A stretch of 64,000 nt of DNA, taken from positions 3,844,001 through 3,908,000 of the forward strand of contig OY762279.1 in NCBI GenBank assembly GCA_963665455.1. Reading direction: 5' to 3'. Shown here in pieces: positions 34,377 through 43,915 of this stretch; positions within the stretch are counted from its first letter, which is position 1, and every line of letters starts with the position of its first letter. This stretch comes from VXNE01 sp963665455. GTDB taxonomy: Bacteria > Pseudomonadota > Gammaproteobacteria > Pseudomonadales > Azotimanducaceae. Made by a program: the position numbers and the translations under genes. The notes under the pieces are model-generated. The model did no database searches, was not told the DNA's origin, and was given only the letters and a program-made list of their open reading frames with translations.

Positions 34377-36983
34377 ATGAGGAGGACGAGAGACGGCGCG
34401 GACGGCACGCGCCGGTACCTGGGCACGTTGGTGTTCGTCCTGCTCGCGGCGTGCGGGACGGAGACGGAACCAGAAATCCCGACCACGCAACCCGCGGACG
34501 ACCCCGCCACCGGACTACGCGGGGAGATCGAGGAGCTCAAGCGCGCGGTCACGGCGGAGCCGACGAATTCCGCTTCCCTGCCGGCGCGTGCCCGGATTCT
34601 CGCGGAGTGGGTCGACGCACACGCCCTCGCCGGGCGCCCCGGCTCGCCGTTCGCACCCGACGTACGGCGTTACGCCACCGTGCCGCCGACCGGCGAGGCT
34701 GCGGTCCGCGCTAGTACCCGGGTGGATGCCTTGGTGCGCGAGTACCGGTTGCGCGACGAGGAACCGGAGGCGCTGGGGAGCCTTTCGGCCGCGACCGGCC
34801 CCTACGAGGCTGGTAGCCTCGCCACCATCACCCAGACCTGGACGGCGGGCAGCCGCGGCATCGCCGCCGGCGGCGGCATCTGGGTCGCGCGGCACTTCAA
34901 TACCGTCTACGGGGCGTTCCAGACGGACGACCCGGCCGGCGAGGACTATGTCACCGTCGCGACGAGTGATGCGGACGCGGTCTTCGAGGCGGAGATCATC
35001 ATGGCGAGGGGCGCCCACGGGGGCTTCCGCACGCCGGAGCCGGCGGTCGCCTTCCGCGTGACCGGGGGAGCGGTCGATCCGGGCGAGACGGTCACGGTGA
35101 CCTACGGCGACACGTCCGGTGGCGGCCCGGGGCTCCGCATCACCACGGTTTCCGGAGAATACGTGCCGATGCCGCTGTACGTGGACATCGACGGTTCCGG
35201 CGACTGGTTCATGCTGCCGCTGCAGCCCTTCGAGATCGTGGGCGCGAAGACGACCGGGGTGCACGGCTTCGCCCCGAGCGTCGTGGGCGTGGGGGAGCCC
35301 GTCGAGCTTTCCGTACGCGCCGAGGACGACTGGTACAACCGTGCCACGGGTGACGTCCCGCGCTTCGAGGTATGGGTGAACGGCGCGGTCGCCGCGACCA
35401 CCGAGCCCGGGACCGAGGCCATCCAGGTGGTGGAACTTACCCTCGACGAGGCCGGTCCGCATTGGATCGACATCCGCTCCATGGACGGGGCCATCCTGGG
35501 CGAAGCGAATCCCGTGCTGGTCGAGGAGGCGCCGGAACACGGCATCTATTGGGGCGACACCCACGGCCACTCCGGCTACGCCGAGGGCATCGGCACCGTC
35601 GACTACTTCATGCGCTTCGCGCGGGACGACGCCCGGCTCGACTTCGTGACCCACTCGGAGCACGACACCGCCCTCGACGAGGCCGAGTGGCGCCTGATGC
35701 GCGACACCGTATCGCAGTACGACGCCCCGGGCCGGTTCATCCCATACTTGGGCTACGAGTGGACCGTTCCCGCCTGGATCGGAGGCGGCCACCACAACGT
35801 GCTCTTCCGCACGACCGAGGGGCGGGAGCGCGTCTCGGCCCTCGAGTATCCGACCCTGTCGAGCCTCTACCAAGGGCTCCGGGAGAAGCATGATCCGGCG
35901 GACGTGGTCGTGATCCCGCACGCCCACAACCCCGGCGACGCGCGCCTATCCGATCCCCGGCTCGAACCGCTGATCGAAGTGATGTCGATGCACGGCACCT
36001 TCGAATGGTTCATGCGCAACTACCTCGGCAATGGCCACCAAGTCGGGTTCGTGGCGGCCTCCGACGACCACCTGTCGCACCCCGGCTATGCCGCGCCGAG
36101 CCGCAACTCGCTGGCCCAGCGCGGGGGCCTAGGCGCGGTCCTCGCCCCGGAGCGCACCCGGGACGCGATCTTCGATGGCATGCAGGCGCGGCGCACCTAC
36201 GCGACCACCGGCGACCGCATCATCCTGGATGTCAGCCTGAACGGTGCGGGGATGGGCGAGCGCGCGGCGTTCGCGACCGAGCGCACCCTGCGCGGGCGGG
36301 TCATCGGCACCGCGCCGATCGATACCGTCACGGTCTTCAAGAACGACGCGCCCATCTGGTCCCGCGATTACCTGACGGCGACGGGCGCCGTGACGGAGGG
36401 AGCACGGACCCTCCACGTCTCGTTCCAGTCGGACGCGACACCGCTCCACTGGGGGGACCCGCCGCGTGGCTGGCGGCATTGGCGGGGCACCCTGATGTTG
36501 CTCGGGGGCATGATCGCCGACGCGCGGCTCACCGACGAGGCCAACCCAAACTGGCAGTACCTGGAGCGGGACGGCAACGAGGTGCGCTTCCACACGATCA
36601 CCCGTGGCGACGCCAGCACCATCGTGTTGACCGTGACGGACCTCTCCGACGAGGCGATGGTCGACATGCGCCTCGACGAGACCCAAGAGACCGGTTCCGC
36701 GCCGCCCATCTACCGTCCGCCGGCGACGATTCCCGGGAGCAGGGTGCAGATTCCGGTGGCGGGCATCCAAGCGGGCGCGGTCCGCACCACCATGCCCATC
36801 GCGGACTACGACGACTACATTTCGCTGCGCCAGGTCGGAACGGGCGTCCGCGACGTCGAGTTCGAGTTCACGGACACGTCGACGCCGAGGCAGGGCGACT
36901 ACTACTACGTGCGCGTCCAGCAGGCGAACGACGCGGCGGCCTGGTCGAGTCCCATTTGGGTCGGCGGATATCCGGCGAGGTGA
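34377..36983 (+). CDS. DUF3604 lipoprotein A
   Basis: An 868-residue lipoprotein: GTLVFVLLAACGTE gives a lipobox Cys near residue 27. The N-terminal 380 residues include beta-rich segments. The DUF3604 domain starts with GIYWGDTHGHSGYAEGIGTVDYFMRFARD (about residue 390), where the DTHGHS corresponds to the metal-binding HxH of PHP-like phosphoesterases, followed by DFVTHSEHD and VVIPHAHNPGDARL. The C-terminal domain (about 600-868) is typical of the family. Activity is unknown; a metal hydrolase is likely. A run of GAGGGGGG ends 6 bases before the ATG at 34377. It is followed 16 bases later by a second DUF3604 gene. Confidence 0.85.
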   Translation: MRRTRDGADGTRRYLGTLVFVLLAACGTETEPEIPTTQPADDPATGLRGEIEELKRAVTAEPTNSASLPARARILAEWVDAHALAGRPGSPFAPDVRRYATVPPTGEAAVRASTRVDALVREYRLRDEEPEALGSLSAATGPYEAGSLATITQTWTAGSRGIAAGGGIWVARHFNTVYGAFQTDDPAGEDYVTVATSDADAVFEAEIIMARGAHGGFRTPEPAVAFRVTGGAVDPGETVTVTYGDTSGGGPGLRITTVSGEYVPMPLYVDIDGSGDWFMLPLQPFEIVGAKTTGVHGFAPSVVGVGEPVELSVRAEDDWYNRATGDVPRFEVWVNGAVAATTEPGTEAIQVVELTLDEAGPHWIDIRSMDGAILGEANPVLVEEAPEHGIYWGDTHGHSGYAEGIGTVDYFMRFARDDARLDFVTHSEHDTALDEAEWRLMRDTVSQYDAPGRFIPYLGYEWTVPAWIGGGHHNVLFRTTEGRERVSALEYPTLSSLYQGLREKHDPADVVVIPHAHNPGDARLSDPRLEPLIEVMSMHGTFEWFMRNYLGNGHQVGFVAASDDHLSHPGYAAPSRNSLAQRGGLGAVLAPERTRDAIFDGMQARRTYATTGDRIILDVSLNGAGMGERAAFATERTLRGRVIGTAPIDTVTVFKNDAPIWSRDYLTATGAVTEGARTLHVSFQSDATPLHWGDPPRGWRHWRGTLMLLGGMIADARLTDEANPNWQYLERDGNEVRFHTITRGDASTIVLTVTDLSDEAMVDMRLDETQETGSAPPIYRPPATIPGSRVQIPVAGIQAGAVRTTMPIADYDDYISLRQVGTGVRDVEFEFTDTSTPRQGDYYYVRVQQANDAAAWSSPIWVGGYPAR

Positions 36984-36999
36984 CGGGGTGGGTGGAGCC

Positions 37000-38781
37000 A
37001 TGAAGAGCACGGGCGCCGGGTGGCTGTCCTGTGGCCTAGCATTCGGCGCCGCGATGGCGGCCGGCGCGGCGGAGCACGTGTACTTCGGGGACCTCCACCT
37101 GCACACGCGCTACTCCAACGACGCGTGGAGCCGCGCGGAGACGCGCACCCCCGACGACTCCTACCGCTTCGCGAAGGGCGAACCCCTGGAGCACGTCGGC
37201 GGGACGGAGATCCGGCTCAACACGCCGCTCGACTTCCTTGGGGTCAGCGACCACGCGGAGATGCTCGGCGCGTTTCACGCCCTGGCGGAGGCGGGCCATC
37301 CGGATGCCGAGTCGGAGATCGCACGGCAGGCGGCGTCCATGGACCCGGACATGCGTCAGCAGGCGCTGATGGACTGGGCGCGCTCCATGCGCCACATCGA
37401 TCCGAACCCCGTGCTCTTCAACCGGGCCCAGGAAGCCGATATCTGGCGCAGGATCGTCGCCGCGGCGGACCGCCACTACGTGCCGGGGACGTTCACGACC
37501 TTCGCGGCCTTCGAGTGGACTTCGTCGATGCCGGACTTCGGCAACCTGCATCGCGTGGTGGTGTTCGAGGGCACGGAAGACCTCCCGCATCCGTACTCCC
37601 GGGTCGACTCGATCCACCCGGAGGATCTCTGGTCCTACCTCGAGGCGCAGCGCATGCGCGGCGTGGACGCCATCGCGATCCCGCACAACGCCAACGTCTC
37701 GAACGGCCACATGTTCGCCCTCACGGACTCCTTCGGCGAGCCCCTCACCGCCCACTACGCGGCGCGGCGCACCTGGAACGAGCCGATGCTGGAGGTCACG
37801 CAGCACAAGGGCACCTCCGAAACGCATCCCGCGCTATCGCCGAACGACGAGTTTGCCGACTTCGAGATCTACACCCGCCTGCTCAGCTCCCTGGCCGGGG
37901 AGCGCTATAGCGAGCCGCAGGGGAGCTACGTCCGGGAGGCGTACTTGAACGGGATCGCGCTGCAGGCCCGGTCCGGCTTCAATCCCTTCCGCTTCGGGCT
38001 GTCCGGGGCGTCGGACTATCACTCCGGGGTCTCCGCCATCGAGGAGGACAACCTGAGCGCGGCGAGCGGCCCGTTTTCCGGCGGCACCCCGGAGCAACGG
38101 ATGGCCCGCCCGGCCGCGGGAATGGTCACGGGCGCCTCCGGCCTGACCGCGGCATGGGCGGACGAGAACACCCGGGAGGCCCTCTTCGCGGCATTTCGCC
38201 GACGCGAGACCTATGGCACGACGGGGTCTCGGGTCTCCGTGCGCTTCTTCGGCGGATGGGGATACGAGGCCGCGCTAATCGACGCGGACGACCGTACGGC
38301 CCGGGCCTATGCCGGCGGGGTGCCCATGGGCGGCGTCCTCGGGTCCGGTGCGGAAGGTCCTCCGAGGTTCGTTGTCTGGGCGGCGAAGGATCCGCGCGGC
38401 GGCAACCTCGACCGCATCCAGATCGTCAAGGGCGGCGTCCGGGACGGCCTGCCCGAAGAACAGATCTTCGACGTGGCGTTGGGAGGCGAGCACCGGCGCG
38501 CGGCGGAGGGTGTCGTCCCGGTTGGAACCACCGTGGACCTCGCCACCGCGACCTACGAGAACACGATTGGGGCGGCGACGCTCGCGGCCGTGTGGGAGGA
38601 TCCAGACTTCGATCCGGCTTCGCCAGCGTTCTACTACGTGCGGGTGCTGGAGATTCCGACGCCCCGATGGACGCTGTACGACTCGGTGGCGACGGGCATC
38701 CCTCTGCCGGAGGGCGTGCCGGCGACGTTGCAGGAGCGGGCATTCACGTCGCCCATTTGGTATCTGCCCCCACAACGTTAG
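37000..38781 (+). CDS. DUF3604 secreted protein B
   Basis: A 593-residue DUF3604 protein with a signal peptide (LSCGLAFGAAMAAGAAEH). The family pattern is complete: VYFGDLHLHTRYSNDAWS (HxH metal site), PLDFLGVSDHAEMLGAF, AFEWTSSMPDFGNLHRVVVF, AIAIPHNANVSNG, GTSETHPALSPNDEF, and the C-terminal FTSPIWYLPP. Such proteins appear to be periplasmic PHP-like metal hydrolases of unknown substrate. The ATG at 37000 is used; a GTG at 36988 in frame is an alternative. It is the second gene of the rightward pair and is more similar to the three leftward copies than to its neighbour. Confidence 0.9.
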   Translation: MKSTGAGWLSCGLAFGAAMAAGAAEHVYFGDLHLHTRYSNDAWSRAETRTPDDSYRFAKGEPLEHVGGTEIRLNTPLDFLGVSDHAEMLGAFHALAEAGHPDAESEIARQAASMDPDMRQQALMDWARSMRHIDPNPVLFNRAQEADIWRRIVAAADRHYVPGTFTTFAAFEWTSSMPDFGNLHRVVVFEGTEDLPHPYSRVDSIHPEDLWSYLEAQRMRGVDAIAIPHNANVSNGHMFALTDSFGEPLTAHYAARRTWNEPMLEVTQHKGTSETHPALSPNDEFADFEIYTRLLSSLAGERYSEPQGSYVREAYLNGIALQARSGFNPFRFGLSGASDYHSGVSAIEEDNLSAASGPFSGGTPEQRMARPAAGMVTGASGLTAAWADENTREALFAAFRRRETYGTTGSRVSVRFFGGWGYEAALIDADDRTARAYAGGVPMGGVLGSGAEGPPRFVVWAAKDPRGGNLDRIQIVKGGVRDGLPEEQIFDVALGGEHRRAAEGVVPVGTTVDLATATYENTIGAATLAAVWEDPDFDPASPAFYYVRVLEIPTPRWTLYDSVATGIPLPEGVPATLQERAFTSPIWYLPPQR

Positions 38782-38904
38782 ACCGCCCGCAGCAGCGCCC
38801 TGGGGGACCGTGGGGCGCGGCCCGTGTGGTATTCTCGCCGCCTTTCCGGCGCCTCCACCAAGGGCGCGAACCGGGCGTTTTGAACGGGACACGCGATAGC
38901 AAAG

Positions 38905-39030
38905 ATGTGGTATCTGCTTGAAGATTTCCTCGAGCAACCCCTCGCCATGAAGATCTTCTTGGGGTTGGGTTGGCTCTGCGTCGTCATCATGGGCGCGAGC
39001 CTCGTCACGTCCCTCGCCGGAGGCGTCTAG
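38905..39030 (+). CDS. Small membrane protein, 41 aa
   Basis: ATG at 38905 to TAG at 39030 encodes MWYLLEDFLEQPLAMKIFLG and continues with a hydrophobic run (WLCVVIMGASLVTSLAG), giving one transmembrane helix of about 24 residues. It lies 11 bases before the TerB-like gene on the same strand, so both may be one unit. No homolog recognised. Amphipathic N-terminus plus single helix is common for small membrane regulators. No Shine-Dalgarno sequence is evident. Confidence 0.5.
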   Translation: MWYLLEDFLEQPLAMKIFLGLGWLCVVIMGASLVTSLAGGV

Positions 39031-39041
39031 CCACCGCACCC

Positions 39042-39437
39042 ATGTGGCTCTCGTCGCTCACGGACGCCGAGCGCAAGGCGCTTCTCGGTCTCGCGCACAA
39101 CGTCGTCGTGTCCGACGGCCTGCTCGACCCCAACGAAGAGTTCATGCTCGACGAGTTCAAGCGCGAGATGGAGCTGCATCCCGCCATGGAGTCGGACTAC
39201 CTGGAGCTCGACGGCATCGGGGCCACCTTCGGCAGTCGCCGGGCGCGCGCCATCGCCATGCTGAACCTGCTGCGCCTCGGCTACGTCGATGGCGCGTTCG
39301 AGGTGGAGGAAGAGTGTCTGCTGCAGGAGATCGGCGAGGCGTTCGGCATCGATGGCGACGACTTCCTGCTGATGCACAACTGGGTGAAGCGGCTCGTGGC
39401 GCTCGAACAGGAAGCCCGGGCGTTCATGCAACCGTAG
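39042..39437 (+). CDS. TerB-like domain protein
   Basis: A 131-residue all-helical protein with a TerB-like pattern: LTDAERKALLGLAHNVVVSDGLLDPNEEFMLDEFKREM with acidic residues in the first helix pair, and ARAIAMLNLLRLGYVDGAFEVEEECLLQEIGEAFGI later. TerB-like domains occur with membrane or stress proteins and may bind metal; a specific function is not known. The start ATG at 39042 is preferred because it gives the natural N-terminus. It is convergent with a J-domain gene (12 bases between ends). Confidence 0.7.
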   Translation: MWLSSLTDAERKALLGLAHNVVVSDGLLDPNEEFMLDEFKREMELHPAMESDYLELDGIGATFGSRRARAIAMLNLLRLGYVDGAFEVEEECLLQEIGEAFGIDGDDFLLMHNWVKRLVALEQEARAFMQP

Positions 39438-39449
39438 GAAGCTTGGGGA

Positions 39450-40202
39450 CTACGGCCCGAGCAACACGCGCTTCGCCTCGTTCAACGTCGCCGCCAGATA
39501 GGTGGAGCCGCCCCGATCCGGATGGAGCCTCTGGATCAGGCGGCGATGCGCTTCGATGACCTGCTCCTCGGAGGCACCCTCGTCGAGGCCGAGTACTTCG
39601 AGAGCGCGGGCGGCCGTCATCTCCCCATCGGGGGCGACGGCATCGCCCTCGTCGCTCCCGGCGGCATCCCAACCGGGATGGTGCCGCTCCAGATAGCTGT
39701 CGAGCAATCGGACCGAGTCCGCATCGGAGAGTGTTGTTCGGAGCGTGCCGAGTTCCTCCAGGGCAAGGGTCGAGAGCATCCGCCCCGCGAAGGCTCCGGT
39801 CAGTATCTCCCCGTCCATCCGTCCCGAGGCGTGGTGCAGCGTCATCCGGAGTTCCCCCGTCTCCACCTTCGATTCCTCGGGGCCGGCACCCGGGCCGGTG
39901 CCCGCCGCGTGCGCCTGGCGCGACGCGAACGCCTGGCCGGCCAGCGGCGCGACGCGCTGAATCAGGGGCAAGAAGCGCAGTATGGAGAAGGCGCGCCGCA
40001 GGAAAGGAAAGATCGCGGCGCCAGCGGCCACCAGCCAATGCAGGCGTCCCGTCGCCGCGAGCACGCCGAGGCCCGTTACCAGCACGATCGCGGCCGTCGT
40101 GAGGAGCAGCGAGCTCTTGCTCGGCTGCGCCTTGGCCCAGAAGACGCGCACCAGCAGGACGAAGGCGACCCCCGCGAGCACCGCCGCCAGGAGGACGATC
40201 AT
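39450..40202 (-). CDS. Membrane-anchored J-domain protein
   Basis: A 250-residue protein with two hydrophobic N-terminal segments (VLLAAVLAGVAFVLLVRV and SSLLLTTAAIVLVTGLGVLAA) and a third around residue 60 (WLVAAGAAIFPFL). The C-terminal J domain (about 190-250) has HRRLIQRLHPDRGGS with the HPD motif that stimulates Hsp70 ATPase, as in TIM14/DjlC-like proteins. It would recruit DnaK to the inner face of the membrane. The start overlaps the vWA gene stop by 4 bases (ATGA), so the two are coupled. Confidence 0.88.
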   Translation of the reverse strand: MIVLLAAVLAGVAFVLLVRVFWAKAQPSKSSLLLTTAAIVLVTGLGVLAATGRLHWLVAAGAAIFPFLRRAFSILRFLPLIQRVAPLAGQAFASRQAHAAGTGPGAGPEESKVETGELRMTLHHASGRMDGEILTGAFAGRMLSTLALEELGTLRTTLSDADSVRLLDSYLERHHPGWDAAGSDEGDAVAPDGEMTAARALEVLGLDEGASEEQVIEAHRRLIQRLHPDRGGSTYLAATLNEAKRVLLGP

Positions 40203-40915
40203 CGGTCGAGTTGCTGGAGCAGGCGGCCGGCCAATGGACTCGCGAGCGTGCGCTCAAGGCCCGCGCGCCCTTCGGCGGCGTAGGTGGCGACCGCGCGCAA
40301 CAGATCGCGCAACTCGTCCGCGCTGCCCGCCCGGAACGGCACGTGGGCGCCACCGGTGATGCGGGCCAGCTCGCCGAAGACCCGGGCGGCGGTGGGGTCC
40401 GAGCCCTCCTGAAAGAGAAACATCTTGAGTCCGTAGAGGGCGAGGCGTCCCGCGGCGGCGGCGGCGCGGGTGGCGTCCTCCTCGAAGCTGTCGCCCACCA
40501 ACACGAGCGCCCGCACCGGCGTGTCCGCCGCTTCCCGTTCCGCGTGCTCGATGACGCGCACGATCTGGGTGCGGCCGCCGAGGCAGTGCACCCGCAGCAT
40601 CGTGGAGAGGAGGGCATCGGGCGTGGCGTTCCAGCTCGAGTGGTGGAAGTCCCCGAGACCCCGGAAGTAGACGAGCTGCACGGCGAGGTTGCCGGCGTCC
40701 CGTGCCGCGCCGAACAGTTCCGCGTGCAGCGAACAGGCCAGATCCCAGGTCGGCGCCCGGCTCGCGGTGGCGTCCATGGCGAAGATCAAGCGCTGCATTC
40801 GACCCGGTACCGGGGGACGCGCGTCCCGGGCGTCGGCGAGGAAGCGATCGACCGCGCTTCCCCCCGTACGGGCCGCGGGCACTTTTTTCGACGTTTTTTT
40901 CGTCAGGAAGCTCAC
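40199..40915 (-). CDS. von Willebrand factor A-like domain protein
   Basis: A 238-residue cytoplasmic protein with a vWA-like Rossmann domain: RLIFAMDATASRAPTWDLAC (the MIDAS-like DxTxS), LAVQLVYFRG, ALVLVGDSFEED and the strand GLKMFLFQEGSDP. The N-terminal 18 residues are lysine-rich. The MIDAS motif deviates slightly (DATAS instead of DxSxS). It precedes the J-domain gene in an overlapping pair, and might serve as metal-dependent scaffold for DnaK targeting; that is only inferred. Confidence 0.82.
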   Translation of the reverse strand: MSFLTKKTSKKVPAARTGGSAVDRFLADARDARPPVPGRMQRLIFAMDATASRAPTWDLACSLHAELFGAARDAGNLAVQLVYFRGLGDFHHSSWNATPDALLSTMLRVHCLGGRTQIVRVIEHAEREAADTPVRALVLVGDSFEEDATRAAAAAGRLALYGLKMFLFQEGSDPTAARVFGELARITGGAHVPFRAGSADELRDLLRAVATYAAEGRAGLERTLASPLAGRLLQQLDR

Positions 40916-40968
40916 GAGGGGAGGACAGCGCGCCAGAACGGTCCTATCATGCCAATGACGGATCGTTC

Positions 40969-41181
40969 TTGGAAACTGTCGATTTGGAAGAAGCCGACAC
41001 GGTGAAGTGGCTGGAGGAGCTCAGGGTCGAGCATCGGGATCTCGACGAGGTCATTCAGTATCTGATTGAGAGCCGTCATCACGACCTCATGAAGATCCAG
41101 CGGCTGAAGAAGCGCAAGCTGCGTTTGAAGGACATGATCAGCCGGCTGGAGAGCGAACTCATTCCGGACCTGGATGCGTGA
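40969..41181 (+). CDS. DUF465 (YdcH) family small protein
   Basis: A 70-residue helical hairpin with the DUF465 pattern: VKWLEELRVEHRDLDEVIQYL, then LMKIQRLKKRKLRLKDMISRLESELIPDLDA. Its function is unknown in all bacteria. The start is uncertain: TTG at 40969, TTG at 40984 and GTG at 41002 are all in frame, and no ATG in frame is near. The next gene begins GTGA over its stop, so both are coupled. Confidence 0.75.
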   Translation: METVDLEEADTVKWLEELRVEHRDLDEVIQYLIESRHHDLMKIQRLKKRKLRLKDMISRLESELIPDLDA

Positions 41182-42080
41182 CCCCACGGCCCCTCACGGT
41201 TGCCATCTCGTCACGCGCCCTGCTCGACCTTGACGAGAGCAATCGCGTCTACGAGGAACAGGGCCTCGAAGCCTACCGCCAGTACCAGATCGAGCGGGAG
41301 AACGTGCCGCTCGAACCCGGGGACGCCTTCCCCTTCGTCCGCAAGCTCCTGCACATCAACAAGCTGCTTAAGAGACCGGCGGTGGAGGTGATCCTGTTGT
41401 CGCGCAATACGGCCGACACGGGGCTGCGCATCTTCAACTCGATCCGCGAGCACGGCCTCGACATCACCCGGGCGGCGTTCTGCGGCGGGGCGAGTCCGTA
41501 CCGCTACGTCGGCGCGTTCGAATGCGACCTGTTCCTCTCCACCGAGCCGGACGACGTGGCCCGGGCCCTGGAGGACGGGGCGGCCGCGGCGACGCTGCTC
41601 GGTGCGCCGAAGGGCGTGAACGCCACGGACGAGTTGCGGATCGCCTTCGATGGCGATGCCGTGTTGTTCTCCGACCAAGCGGAGCGGGTCTTTCAGCAGG
41701 CGGGCGCGGAGGCGTTCGGGGCGAGCGAGGCGGCCGCCGCCGACGAGCCCCTCGCTGGCGGTCCGTTCAAGGCCTTCCTGGCGGGGCTGCACGCCCTGCA
41801 ACGCGAGTTCGAGCCGGACACCTGCCCAATCCGCACGGCGCTGATCACCGCCCGGGGTGCCCCCGCGCACGAACGCGTCATCAAGACCCTGCGTGCCTGG
41901 GACATCCGCCTCGACGAGAGCCTGTTTCTCGGCGGCCGCGAGAAGTCGGCGTTCCTGCGGGCGTTTGGCGCGGACGTGTTCTTCGACGACCAGATGCAGA
42001 ACTGCGAAGGCGCGCGCGCCCACACGGCGGCCGGCCACGTGCCTCACGGAGTGGTGAACGCGGTCGGAAAGGACGGCTGA
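41178..42080 (+). CDS. 5'-nucleotidase, cytosolic type I family
   Basis: A 300-residue protein of the cN-I-like 5'-nucleotidase family (PF06189 type). Signatures are TVAISSRALLDLDESNRVYEEQG, EVILLSRNTADTGLRIFNSIREHGLDITRAAFCGG, and RIAFDGDAVLFSDQAERVF, in which an HAD-like DxD pattern is evident, followed by RTALITARGAPAHERVIKTLRAW. It would dephosphorylate nucleoside monophosphates in the cytoplasm. The GTG start overlaps the DUF465 gene stop by 4 bases. Confidence 0.88.
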   Translation: MTPRPLTVAISSRALLDLDESNRVYEEQGLEAYRQYQIERENVPLEPGDAFPFVRKLLHINKLLKRPAVEVILLSRNTADTGLRIFNSIREHGLDITRAAFCGGASPYRYVGAFECDLFLSTEPDDVARALEDGAAAATLLGAPKGVNATDELRIAFDGDAVLFSDQAERVFQQAGAEAFGASEAAAADEPLAGGPFKAFLAGLHALQREFEPDTCPIRTALITARGAPAHERVIKTLRAWDIRLDESLFLGGREKSAFLRAFGADVFFDDQMQNCEGARAHTAAGHVPHGVVNAVGKDG

Positions 42081-42100
42081 AGGCCGGGGCGCCGGACCGA

Positions 42101-43915
42101 TCAGCCCGCCGGCGAATACCAGACGGAAGAACCCCAGGCCCGTTCCTGGATCGTCGCGGGCAGGTCGGGATTCGGCTCTATCCCGAGCCGCAGCGCATCC
42201 CAAGTCGACCAGCGGCAACTGGGGTTCTCGAGTACCCGCCCGTAGTAGAACGCGCGCTGTTCCGGGTCGAAGGAGGGATCGGTCCAGACCGCCTCCAGCG
42301 CCGTGGCGCCCCGGTCCCTGGTGACCGAACAGTCGGTGAGGTTCACCCGGGCCCCGTTGTCCGGGCAGCGGTGCGTGTCGGGGTCCGGCGTCAGCCCGTC
42401 CGAGCAGGCCACGTCGAACACCCGCTCGCGGGCCTCGCCGTCCTCCAGCCATCCCTTGACCACCTGGAGCCGCTGAAGCCAGCCCGAAAGCGGATCGCGC
42501 ATGGCCTGGACGAGGAGCTCCGGTGCGCCCCGCGCCTCGGCCGGGAGCATGCCCCCCATCGGCACGCCATGGCGGTACGCCGCCGCGATCCGGTCGTCGG
42601 CGTCTTCGAGCGCGCCGGCCAGTCCGAATCCGGCGAACATGCGTACTCGAATCCGGGGACCGGACGTGCCGAACGACTCGCGCCGACGCATGGCGTCGTA
42701 GATGGACGCGCGCGTGTTCGACTCGGCCCAGACCCCGGCCAGCCCGCCGGTGCCGTGGGTTGCCACGCGCGGGGTCCAATAGCCCTCCCAGGAGCCCTGC
42801 TCCGCGGTGTAGGCGGCGCCCCGGGCCTGCGGGGTGTTGCTGCGGTTGGAGAAATAGCGGTCTTCCTCGTACGACCCGCCCGAGACATGGCTGTCGCTCG
42901 CCGCCACCACCCCGAGCCGGTACGGGTTGACGCCGATGCGCTCCTCGAACTTGAGCCCGGTCTTGAGCGCGTCGCGCAGATAGCCGCCCTTGAAGACCGA
43001 GATGGGGTCCTTGTTGTTCGCCCGGTCGAGGTAGTACTGGACGATCTGGAAGTCCGCCCATTCGTCGTTCGGGGAGAGGGAGGGGTGGGTCTCGGACGTG
43101 CCCTTCTTCTGCGTGATCTCGACGACGGGTTCGTTGCGGATGCGTGCCGCCGCGAACTCCCCATCGATGGGCTCGCCTTCCCAGGTGGTCTCCATGAACG
43201 CCAACCCGTCGCTCTGGTTCGTGTTGTGCGGGATGCCCATGGCCTCGATGCCCGCGGCCCGCTGGGCGTCGAGCCACGCCCACAGATCCGAGGGATCGCC
43301 GGAGTCCCGCGAAGTGAAGGGCCGTTCGGGCACCTCGCTGCCCCGGAAGATGACGTTGCGGTGGAGGTGGCGGCCCCCCGGCGTCGGCGTGTACTCGTAG
43401 CCGATGAGCGCGGTGAAGGCGCCGGGGGCGTTGTGGCGCTCGGCGGCCGCGACGCTGTTCTTCCAGGCGGTGGCGATCACCGGGTCCGCGGCCGCCGAGC
43501 TGTTGTTCATGGCCTGCAGGAGATTCGGTATGCGCTCGTTGGACTCCTGCCGCGAGAGCGAGGGCACGAAGAGATCCGTATCGGGATGTCCGTAGGTCGC
43601 GCTCTCCGGATCGATGAGCGCCGCGTGCACGCCCAGGTACTCGCCGTGGTCCGTCACCGCGAGAAAGTCGAGGGGCGCGCCGGACAGGCGTAGCGTCTCT
43701 CCCGAGGGGTGCGGGATCGGTTCGCCCCTGGCGTACCGGTAGGCGTGATCCGGCGTGGTGCGCACGGAACCCAGGAAGGCGTCGAAGGAGAACATCGTGT
43801 GGATGTGCAGGCCGCCGAAGAGGGCACGCCGCTCGGGAGTGGCCGAGTCCTGGCCGAAGGTGCAGAGCGCGCCGCCGAGGACTACCGCGAGCAGCGCTAC
43901 GGTGCGCGTGTTCAT
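42101..43915 (-). CDS. DUF3604 secreted protein C
   Basis: A 604-residue exported protein (signal peptide TVALLAVVLGGALCTFGQ). It carries the full DUF3604 pattern: LFGGLHIHTMFSFDAFLGS (here GG replaces the GD of the other copies before LHIHT), APLDFLAVTDHGEYL, FTALIGYEYTPTPGGRHLHRNVIF, MGIPHNTNQSDGLAF, GTSETHPSLSPNDEW, VAASDSHVSGGS, and the end IQERAWGSSVWY. It is the last of three tandem paralogues; its ATG overlaps the stop of copy D by 4 bases. Confidence 0.92.
   Translation of the reverse strand: MNTRTVALLAVVLGGALCTFGQDSATPERRALFGGLHIHTMFSFDAFLGSVRTTPDHAYRYARGEPIPHPSGETLRLSGAPLDFLAVTDHGEYLGVHAALIDPESATYGHPDTDLFVPSLSRQESNERIPNLLQAMNNSSAAADPVIATAWKNSVAAAERHNAPGAFTALIGYEYTPTPGGRHLHRNVIFRGSEVPERPFTSRDSGDPSDLWAWLDAQRAAGIEAMGIPHNTNQSDGLAFMETTWEGEPIDGEFAAARIRNEPVVEITQKKGTSETHPSLSPNDEWADFQIVQYYLDRANNKDPISVFKGGYLRDALKTGLKFEERIGVNPYRLGVVAASDSHVSGGSYEEDRYFSNRSNTPQARGAAYTAEQGSWEGYWTPRVATHGTGGLAGVWAESNTRASIYDAMRRRESFGTSGPRIRVRMFAGFGLAGALEDADDRIAAAYRHGVPMGGMLPAEARGAPELLVQAMRDPLSGWLQRLQVVKGWLEDGEARERVFDVACSDGLTPDPDTHRCPDNGARVNLTDCSVTRDRGATALEAVWTDPSFDPEQRAFYYGRVLENPSCRWSTWDALRLGIEPNPDLPATIQERAWGSSVWYSPAG

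Noticed and set aside
40880..40915. T-rich runs near 40880-40910 considered as a terminator
   Set aside because: They are the lysine codons at the N-terminus of the vWA protein on the other strand, and no GC stem precedes them.
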